Below, piece by piece: positions 4,399-9,008 of a stretch of DNA of 9,008 nt (position 1 is its first letter; each line of letters begins with the position of its first letter). The translations under genes and the position numbers were made by a program. The stretch is from Candidatus Latescibacterota bacterium (GTDB lineage: Bacteria > Krumholzibacteriota > Krumholzibacteriia > Krumholzibacteriales > WJIX01), in the NCBI GenBank assembly GCA_030621255.1, contig JAUXHZ010000027.1:1-9008 (forward strand), written 5' to 3'. The notes under the pieces are model-generated. The model was given only the letters and a program-made list of their open reading frames with translations, was not told the origin of the DNA and did no database searches.

Positions 4399-7380
4399 TT
4401 ATAATTCTCTACCGAAATAGGCTACAAGCCGTCCCTGCGTCGCCGAGAATCTCGTTCCGACTACAATGTCGGCCCTGCTGTCCTTGTTAAAATCGGCCAC
4501 ATCGATCGAAATAATCTCTCCTGCCGAGGACTGATTAATCTTCGTTCCGCTGACGGGAAGTGTCCCATAAGTGGGAAGTACATAGATATCCCCCGTGTAT
4601 AGCGCCGAACTTCTCGTTCCGTAGGCAATATCGGGAAAAATGTCGTTGTTGACCTTGAGTATAACGAGGCTGAGTGCCTCCCCTTTAGAAATAACGTAAT
4701 CGTTAGGCATGTTTCCCTTTACGTCTGGCGGGAAGGCGTACCCCGTGGTATCGGGGAGGCCGAAAACGCCGCCATCATTCAGCCATAGTATAATTTGGCC
4801 GGCGTTGGCCCCCGAGGCGACAGCGGCCACGATATCAGGATCGCCGGAATCGTCCTCCTTCATATCAAGAACTTTTAGATCGTTGACCGCCCCGAAAGAT
4901 ATGTATCGCGAATTCCATAAAAAAGTGCCGGAGGCGTAACCAATATTTGTGTACACATCTATAACCCCTGTATAACTCGATAAATGGGATCCGATCACTA
5001 TATCCATATCACCGTCACCGTCAATGTCTCCCGCATCGACCGCCCAGATCTCGCCCAGCGGGTAGTCGTCAGCCGGGCCCGCGTCATCCTGATAATGGAA
5101 GCTGGTGAATGAGCCTCCGCCCGATCCCAGGAAAACCTCGAACGCGCCAGCCGTACCGACCGGCGATTTGAGCCCGACGACCATATCGATAAACCCGTCA
5201 TTGTTAAAATCGGTCAATCTGCTGTCCATAACCTTGTTCAGCCCGCCCGTGTAATAATCGATCGCGGGGGCGGTGCCGAGCACCCCGCCGGCTGCTGTAA
5301 ACCATATTTGCACATTCTTTTCGGTCGCATCGTCCAGGCCGCTCATTACATCGTTCGTTCCGTCACCCGAAAAATCGTAAGAATCCATCGTATTTATGTT
5401 ACTGCCGGCGTCGCGCCTGTACTCGGGGTCCGAGGTGAATAGCTCGCTCACCGGGGTGGTTGAGTTCTCCCAGTTATTATGAAAAATCAACATATTTCCT
5501 ATGCCCCCTATCAGCGCCGTACCAAGGATGATATCCGTATCGGCCTTGTCATCCTCCTTTAGGTTGGCCGTGCATACCGACAACACACGCTCTGTATTAG
5601 AAATATGTATTTCTACGAAGTCCTGGGTTGTCTTGAGAATGTCGCCGAAATGTCTTGTCACCGTTGTATCCACGGTGATCACGATGTCGGTATATTTATT
5701 GACTGTTGTGGATGTATAGCCGACGGCGTCCCTCTCCTCGACGGAATAGATGTCGGGCGTCAGGCTGAACTTGTAATAACCCTTTGCGCTGGTCTGTGTG
5801 CTGTCCCCGTTCGACATGTTAATCATCACATTCGGGATTCCCTCTTCCATCAAATTCCTTATACCATCCTCGTTCTCGTCCATATAAACATATCCTTCAA
5901 GTGTCCCATATGCTTCCCCGGCGTAGTCGCCGAAATCGATAACTACTGTGTCGCCCTGACTGACGATGTTGGCGGAACCTGAATTCGGAGTCGTCGAAGA
6001 GTAATCGATCGGATCGGTCTCGACTACAGTGTATGACCCCTGGCTGGCTGCGATTGAATAGTGGCCGGTGCTGTCGGTCATAGCCTGTGTCCCATCGTCG
6101 AGTGAGATCACCACATTGCTTATCCCCTTCTCGCTCATACCCCTAATCCCATCCTTGTTCTGGTCCTCGAAGACGACACCGCATATTACTCCGTTCGGCG
6201 TGGTTGAGATATCGCCGAAGTTGACCGCCTTGCTCATCCCGGATGTCAGAGTGACCGAGACAAGGTTAGGAGTGGTCGATGTATACCCGGGGGGATCAAC
6301 TTCCTGGATCGAATAGCTGCCCGCCGGCAACGGAATAAAGAAGGTTCCAAAATGATCTGTCAAGACGCTGCGGCTTTGACCGGCCAGACCTATTTTTACG
6401 CCCGGAATACCCGATTCTCCCGAATCGATAATCCCGTCCTGGTCCACGTCATGGAATACCCTCCCGCTGATCATCCCGCTGGTAAGTTTAGTGTTCCTTA
6501 TATATACTTCCGACGATATGGTCACTGCGAGGAATCCGCCGTTCGTTTCGTATCTCTTATCGTACTCGCTGGATTCGGCGATCGTTGTGATCTTGACCCG
6601 GCGAATTGAGTTAAGCATATTTGTCGGCATCTCTGTAACGGCAAGTTTTTCTCCGTCGCTAAGAGCGCCGTCGGCATTCGAATCGCCCCACAATCTGTCG
6701 ACTGTAACAGGGTCCTCGTCATGGTCGTAGTAATACTGGAAAAGGGGCTCAGGTATCGTCCACGTGGTCGAGAGGTTAGGCCCGCGGAGTTTGGCAAGAT
6801 TGTACTCCCTCACTTCGTTCGAGCCGCTGCCATCGTAGCCGTAGACGTATTTCTTAAGTATAAAGAGGTTATGGTTAGCTCCGTTTTCCTCCGGATCATC
6901 GCCCCTGTCATTGGCTTTTATGTTCCCGTCGCCTGTTGAATCAAGGGTGAACACAATCGTTTCGGCGTCTGAATCATAGTCGGCGCCCGGGATGTAAATC
7001 GGCGTCCCGTTAGTCGGCACACTGTTGGACGAGAGGTTCCTGTTGATCGTAGTCAGGGGGGTCTGCCCGCTGATTGTCTCCCCGTTATCAATATCGGCGT
7101 TTATTACCACCTGATATGGGGCCGCATGCACGATCGGCATTTGTCCCCTGTAATAATCAATCTGCGAGCCCGCCTGCCTTATATGATCAGTAATTACATC
7201 GAGGGCTACGCGGGCGTTCTGCTGGGCCTGGGCGTATTCCCCGGTCTTGTTGGCACCCTTTTGGAAGAGAACAAATATACTCGCGACCGAGACCAGCATA
7301 AATCCCAGTACGACCAAGCTGATCACAACCTCGACCAGTGTAAATCCCGCCTTCGATCTTAAATTTGCTAAAATTCTCAT
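4399..7380 (-). CDS. PilW-like minor pilin fused to three SdrD_B domains and an FG-GAP propeller
   Basis: The protein has 993 residues against roughly 200-350 for ordinary PilW/PulJ pilins. ATG 7380 has AGGCGG upstream and lies 4 bases after the PilV-like gene. Residues 1-40 are a class III signal peptide and pilin helix, with cleavage expected after Gly12 (AG/FTLVE) and Glu17 as Glu5 of the mature chain. Residues 41-300 form a pilin head with the PilW-type stretch ARVALDVITDHIRQAG and an EF-hand-like loop DSNADGALSDGE (233-244). Three SdrD_B-type Ig-like domains follow (about 304-391, 397-486, 491-581), each with the calcium motif D-x-[ND]-x-DGI...E-[SK]GI and ending HFGDI or similar. Residues 588-993 contain seven FG-GAP motifs ending in D-[IM]-[IV]-x-G (near 606, 668, 722, 783, 838, 908, 961), hence a seven-blade integrin-like propeller. 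Likely role: surface adhesin at the pilus or pseudopilus tip, perhaps in place of PilY1. Domain calls firm; role inferred. Confidence 0.94.
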   Translation of the reverse strand: MRILANLRSKAGFTLVEVVISLVVLGFMLVSVASIFVLFQKGANKTGEYAQAQQNARVALDVITDHIRQAGSQIDYYRGQMPIVHAAPYQVVINADIDNGETISGQTPLTTINRNLSSNSVPTNGTPIYIPGADYDSDAETIVFTLDSTGDGNIKANDRGDDPEENGANHNLFILKKYVYGYDGSGSNEVREYNLAKLRGPNLSTTWTIPEPLFQYYYDHDEDPVTVDRLWGDSNADGALSDGEKLAVTEMPTNMLNSIRRVKITTIAESSEYDKRYETNGGFLAVTISSEVYIRNTKLTSGMISGRVFHDVDQDGIIDSGESGIPGVKIGLAGQSRSVLTDHFGTFFIPLPAGSYSIQEVDPPGYTSTTPNLVSVTLTSGMSKAVNFGDISTTPNGVICGVVFEDQNKDGIRGMSEKGISNVVISLDDGTQAMTDSTGHYSIAASQGSYTVVETDPIDYSSTTPNSGSANIVSQGDTVVIDFGDYAGEAYGTLEGYVYMDENEDGIRNLMEEGIPNVMINMSNGDSTQTSAKGYYKFSLTPDIYSVEERDAVGYTSTTVNKYTDIVITVDTTVTRHFGDILKTTQDFVEIHISNTERVLSVCTANLKEDDKADTDIILGTALIGGIGNMLIFHNNWENSTTPVSELFTSDPEYRRDAGSNINTMDSYDFSGDGTNDVMSGLDDATEKNVQIWFTAAGGVLGTAPAIDYYTGGLNKVMDSRLTDFNNDGFIDMVVGLKSPVGTAGAFEVFLGSGGGSFTSFHYQDDAGPADDYPLGEIWAVDAGDIDGDGDMDIVIGSHLSSYTGVIDVYTNIGYASGTFLWNSRYISFGAVNDLKVLDMKEDDSGDPDIVAAVASGANAGQIILWLNDGGVFGLPDTTGYAFPPDVKGNMPNDYVISKGEALSLVILKVNNDIFPDIAYGTRSSALYTGDIYVLPTYGTLPVSGTKINQSSAGEIISIDVADFNKDSRADIVVGTRFSATQGRLVAYFGREL
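4402..5619 (-). repeat. Seven FG-GAP/VCBS blade repeats (integrin-type beta-propeller)
   Basis: This is the C-terminal part of the PilW-like fusion. Seven divergent copies of a D-x-[ND]-x-D-x-x-x-D-[IM]-[IV]-x-G unit occur at intervals of about 40-70 residues, the best being DFNNDGFIDMVVG, DIDGDGDMDIVIG and DFNKDSRADIVVG. Seven is the count needed for a closed propeller. The acidic loops are the calcium sites of FG-GAP proteins. Copies 5 and 6 are degenerate. Confidence 0.88.
5638..6471 (-). repeat. Three tandem SdrD_B-type (Cna-B-like) domains
   Basis: Three consecutive units of about 90 residues lie within the PilW-like fusion. They begin SGRVFHDVDQDGI, CGVVFEDQNKDGI and EGYVYMDENEDGI. Each has a sugar- or ligand-like strand region, a G-x-Y/F-x-I/F turn, a [GD]-Y-[TS]-S-T-T signature and an F-G-D end. 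They are diverged at the protein level, so the duplication is not recent. In Gram-positive adhesins such domains form calcium-stiffened stalks; a spacer holding the propeller away from the pilin is the natural reading. Confidence 0.9.
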
Positions 7381-7384
7381 GTTT

Positions 7385-7771
7385 TTACCGCCTGGATGTC
7401 AGATAAGTGGTAAGTTGAACCGAGTTGTCTTTACTTCCAGAATCATATGTGACGTCGACGGAAATGCTTTTCATGTCCGCCACCGGCGAATCGTCGGTAA
7501 CTGTCCATGTCCGTGTAAAGATCCTCTCGATCGGATTGTCTGGATCGGAGTGGCTTCCCGCCGTCAGATCAGCGCTGCTGAACCGACTCCCCATAAGTTC
7601 TTCTATCTTTTCCTGAGCTAAATTGGTCGCCTTTGTGATATTTTGTGCACGCGACGTCGCCCTATTGCTCAACGGCAATGTCTTCAACGCCGCGCTGATC
7701 CCAATCCCGAAGATAAGGATAGCCACAATAATCTCTATCAACCCTACACCTTTTTCCGATTTGTAATTCAT
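7385..7771 (-). CDS. pilV: PilV/GspI-like minor (pseudo)pilin
   Basis: The protein has 128 residues. ATG 7771 is preceded by a GGGGGT Shine-Dalgarno, and the gene starts 9 bases after the GspH-like gene and ends 4 bases before the PilW-like fusion, so the three are one transcription unit. The type III signal is KG/VGLIE (cleavage after Gly8, Glu13 = mature Glu5), followed by the hydrophobic helix IIVAILIFGIGISAALKTL. The sequence NLAQEKIEELMGSRF (47-61) matches the A-x-x-K-[IM]-E-x-[LI] segment conserved in PilV/GspI proteins. A short beta head follows (RTWTVTDDSPVADMKSISVDVTYDSG). It is typical in length for GspI and short for PilV. It should be processed by a prepilin peptidase and join the minor pilin tip complex. 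The symbol reflects synteny, and gspI is an equally fair name. Confidence 0.88.
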   Translation of the reverse strand: MNYKSEKGVGLIEIIVAILIFGIGISAALKTLPLSNRATSRAQNITKATNLAQEKIEELMGSRFSSADLTAGSHSDPDNPIERIFTRTWTVTDDSPVADMKSISVDVTYDSGSKDNSVQLTTYLTSRR

Positions 7772-7780
7772 TGAAACCCC

Positions 7781-8254
7781 CTATTCTACCGAGACGTTTC
7801 CAGTCCCGCCAAATATTCGTATATTTTTAACCTTGTTGTTCACATTTCTCAGGGTCACCGATCCGCTCTCCGGGGTACTCCCCTTGCTGCCGAATGTGAA
7901 AATCGAACTCGTGAGCGTAAACGCGGTTATCTCTATACCTTCCGACATCTCGAATTCGGCACTCTCGTACTCGTTCGTATCGCGGTTGCCATCCCTATCG
8001 TTATCCTCAAAATAGGAATAGGTGTTGGCGGCAGGGTCAAACGAGAAGACGACCTCAATGTTCTTCATAACGGCTGTGGCCCTTGCCGTCCTCATCGCAC
8101 TGGCAAACTGCTGCGCGTCTCCATCCAGCTTCCAATTCTGCATGAACCTGCTATAGTTCGGTATGGACAGGACAGTTATGAGACCAATAATCGTAATAAC
8201 GATCATCAACTCGACCAATGTAAATCCGCGTCTATCAAGTGCCCTTTTTCCCAT
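7781..8254 (-). CDS. GspH/FimU(FimT)-like minor (pseudo)pilin
   Basis: The protein has 157 residues and is the first gene of the pilin operon. AAGGG lies seven bases before ATG 8254. The signal is RRG/FTLVE (cleavage after Gly10, Glu15 = mature Glu5), then LMIVITIIGLITVLSIPNYSRFM. The segment DAQQFASAMRTARATAVMKNIEVVFSF (46-72) is the hallmark of GspH/FimT pilins, in which a helix leads into a beta-sandwich head. Residues 84-95 (DNDRDGNRDTNE) have acidic or Asn ligands at loop positions 1, 3, 5, 9 and 12 with Gly at 6, a complete EF-hand-type pattern, so calcium binding is likely. FimU/GspH links the minor pilin tip complex to the major pilin shaft. Whether this cluster serves a type IV pilus or a type II secretion pseudopilus cannot be decided here, because no ATPase, platform protein or secretin lies in the window. 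Confidence 0.92.
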   Translation of the reverse strand: MGKRALDRRGFTLVELMIVITIIGLITVLSIPNYSRFMQNWKLDGDAQQFASAMRTARATAVMKNIEVVFSFDPAANTYSYFEDNDRDGNRDTNEYESAEFEMSEGIEITAFTLTSSIFTFGSKGSTPESGSVTLRNVNNKVKNIRIFGGTGNVSVE

Positions 8255-8261
8255 ATAGTTA

Positions 8262-8268
8262 CCCTTCT
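8262..8268 (-). promoter_or_regulatory. Ribosome-binding site of the pilin operon
   Basis: AGAAGGG is located seven bases upstream of ATG 8254. It fixes the GspH-like start exactly at the short basic n-region expected for a prepilin. Confidence 0.7.
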
Positions 8269-8331
8269 GTTAGCCGATCCATTGATCGGGACAATACAAT
8301 TCGCTGTCTAAAGAACGCAATAAGTATGCCT

Positions 8332-8343
8332 AAACGGCCGTTT
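8332..8343. promoter_or_regulatory. Perfect 12-base palindrome AAACGGCCGTTT
   Basis: This perfectly self-complementary site lies about 78 bases upstream of the first pilin start. As DNA it is the size of an operator for a dimeric regulator; as RNA it could form an intermolecular contact or part of a longer fold. No regulator is identified. Confidence 0.3.
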
Positions 8344-8379
8344 GAGAGGGCTGATCCCCCTATCGCTCTACCAACCCGC

Positions 8380-8398
8380 GGGGCACCAACAGCGCCCC
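8380..8398 (-). other. GC-rich hairpin in the pilin operon leader
   Basis: On the minus strand GGGGCGC and GTGCCCC pair as a seven-base-pair stem (one G-U) closing a TGTTG loop. No T-run follows, so it is not a standard terminator. Next to it, AGGG-GGATCAG-CCCT (8361-8347) forms a second small hairpin. Confidence 0.4.
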
Positions 8399-8452
8399 AT
8401 GTAATCTCGTATAATATTTAGGTTTAGGAAAGTCTTTCGATCCGGCCCATGA

Positions 8453-8472
8453 GACTAAAATAGCATTTAGTC
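8453..8472 (-). other. Seven-base-pair hairpin GACTAAA-TTTAGTC
   Basis: A perfect seven-base-pair inverted repeat with a six-base loop lies about 200 bases upstream of the operon. The sequence after it on the minus strand (TCATGGGCC) has no T-run, so this is a structural or operator-like element rather than a terminator. Confidence 0.35.
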
Positions 8473-8654
8473 CGATTTTTATACAAAGAGCTGACATCCG
8501 GCCGGGCCGCGGAACATTGCAAATTGGTAATACCAAAAAAGTCCCTATCAATAATATTTGATGAATTTGCTGTATTATTATGTAGCGATGTCCATAGATG
8601 TCAGCCGCTGTACGCTATTGTTCCCATACCTGTATAATGCTGATTGCAATGACC

Positions 8655-8675
8655 GGCACCATAAGGATCGGCGCC
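8655..8675 (-). terminator. Possible hairpin terminator after glutamine synthetase
   Basis: One base after the TAA, GGCGCC and GGTGCC can form a six-base-pair stem (one G-U) around a nine-base loop. There is no U-tract after it, so it is at best a weak or factor-assisted terminator, or an mRNA end-protecting hairpin. Confidence 0.25.
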
Positions 8676-8676
8676 C

Positions 8677-9008
8677 TTAACACCTATCCAGGTATCTGCA
8701 ACGTTCCCAGTCTGTAACAGCTATTTCGAACTCTTGCACTTCTCTCTCTTTCGCTTCAACATATTTCAGCAGAAACTCACTGCCGAGAAGATCCGTCATG
8801 ATCTCGCTTTTTTTCAGACTCGATAAAGCCTCTCGCAGCGATCCTGGAAGAACATCAATATCGAGTTCGGCAAGTTCATCTGTTGATTTACCATAAACAC
8901 TTTCCTGCATTGCTTTAGGAAGCTCAAGTTCTTGTTTTATCCCTTCCATCCCCGCTTTCAGGATGCCGGCAAAAGCAAGGTAGGAAGAAGCGCTGGGGTC
9001 GGGGCATC
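8677..9008 (-). CDS. glnA: Glutamine synthetase (type I), C-terminal fragment
   Basis: Only the last 110 codons are in the window; the gene begins beyond the right edge. The visible part opens with CPDPSASSYLAFAGILKAGMEGIK, which corresponds to the conserved glutamine synthetase block PDPSANPYLAxAAxLxAGLDGI. It continues through LPGSLREALSSLKKSEIM and ends VTDWERCRYLDRC. The enzyme makes glutamine from glutamate, ammonia and ATP in the cytoplasm as a dodecamer. The C-terminal V-x-x-WER-x-x-Y pattern resembles the GSI-alpha (Bacillus/archaeal) type. The E. coli-type NLYDLP adenylylation site is not present; the aligned stretch is ESVYGKS. So covalent control by GlnE is unlikely. GlnA-like homologues such as gamma-glutamylpolyamine synthetases share this end, so the exact substrate remains open. 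It is separated from the pilin operon by about 420 bases and is probably unrelated to it. Confidence 0.92.
   Translation of the reverse strand, partial: CPDPSASSYLAFAGILKAGMEGIKQELELPKAMQESVYGKSTDELAELDIDVLPGSLREALSSLKKSEIMTDLLGSEFLLKYVEAKEREVQEFEIAVTDWERCRYLDRC

Larger units (their letters stand above)
8255..8676 (-). other. Gene-free ~420-base leader of the pilin operon, rich in hairpins
   Basis: No convincing coding sequence lies between the glutamine synthetase stop and the GspH-like start. Short open frames on both strands lack ribosome sites and protein-like composition. The stretch holds several foldable elements: a perfect 12-base palindrome (8332-8343), small hairpins at 8347-8361, 8380-8398 and 8453-8472, an 11-base palindrome GAAAGtCTTTC at 8428-8438, and a palindrome TTGGTAATACCAA near 8524-8536. 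I see no consensus -35/-10 pair, although TATTAT near 8411-8418 on minus is -10-like. It could be a long structured 5' untranslated region, a noncoding RNA, or an ordinary regulatory spacer. Confidence 0.5.

Noticed and set aside
8341..8410. tRNA-like stretch on the minus strand (GGTTGGTAGAGC resembles a D-arm)
   Set aside because: There is no matching D-stem 5' half, no T-arm GGTTCGA sequence, no acceptor stem, and the would-be anticodon loop lacks the expected U33.
8255..8520. c-di-GMP-I (GEMM) riboswitch before the pilin operon
   Set aside because: CCTAAACC and GGGTTGG look faintly similar to parts of the motif, but the conserved ACGCAAAGC core and the GAAA-capped P2 arrangement are absent.
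8360..8551. 63-codon open frame on the minus strand in the leader
   Set aside because: It has no ribosome-binding site and no recognisable protein features, and it overlaps the palindromic elements.
8640..8664. Second sigma-54-like site (TGGTGC ... TTGCA) after glutamine synthetase
   Set aside because: The GG-to-GC spacing is eleven rather than ten bases, and the -24 box has two mismatches.

Overview
The window looks like chromosomal DNA from an uncultured, Gram-negative-type bacterium with type IV pilus or type II secretion machinery. The clues are four minor-pilin-like genes in a row, a lipoprotein with a weak lipobox, abundant Asp-box, FG-GAP and SdrD_B-like extracellular domains, and Shine-Dalgarno sequences before most genes. 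The FCB superphylum or a deltaproteobacterial-type lineage would fit, but nothing here fixes the taxonomy. No ribosomal RNA, tRNA, CRISPR array, transposase or phage gene was seen.

Layout, left to right. The minus strand holds the first ~55 codons of a MauE/DoxX-like membrane protein (1-166). It overlaps a membrane-anchored rhodanese-like gene (163-657) in a GTGA junction, so the two form a translationally coupled envelope thiol/sulfur pair. A sigma-54-like promoter (746-761) may drive them. Next, also on minus, is a putative lipoprotein with an Asp-box beta-propeller (790-1839), which carries an in-frame G9 tract. A divergent, AT-rich gap separates it from an orphan ParB-like gene on plus (2082-3086). 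That gene converges, with an 18-base gap, on the pilin operon.

The main feature is the minus-strand operon 8254-3105: a GspH/FimU-like pilin, a PilV-like pilin, a 993-residue PilW-like protein and a PilX-like protein. The order matches the classical fimU-pilV-pilW-pilX minor pilin cluster, but no separate pilY1 follows. Instead the PilW-like pilin itself carries three SdrD_B-type stalk domains and a seven-blade FG-GAP (integrin-type) propeller. I read this as a pilus tip complex whose adhesin is covalently fused to a minor pilin. Putative calcium loops occur in three of the four pilins.

Upstream of the operon lies about 420 bases without a gene (8255-8676), unusually rich in palindromes and hairpins and possibly a structured 5' leader. 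The right edge holds the C-terminal part of a type I glutamine synthetase (8677-9008), also on minus.
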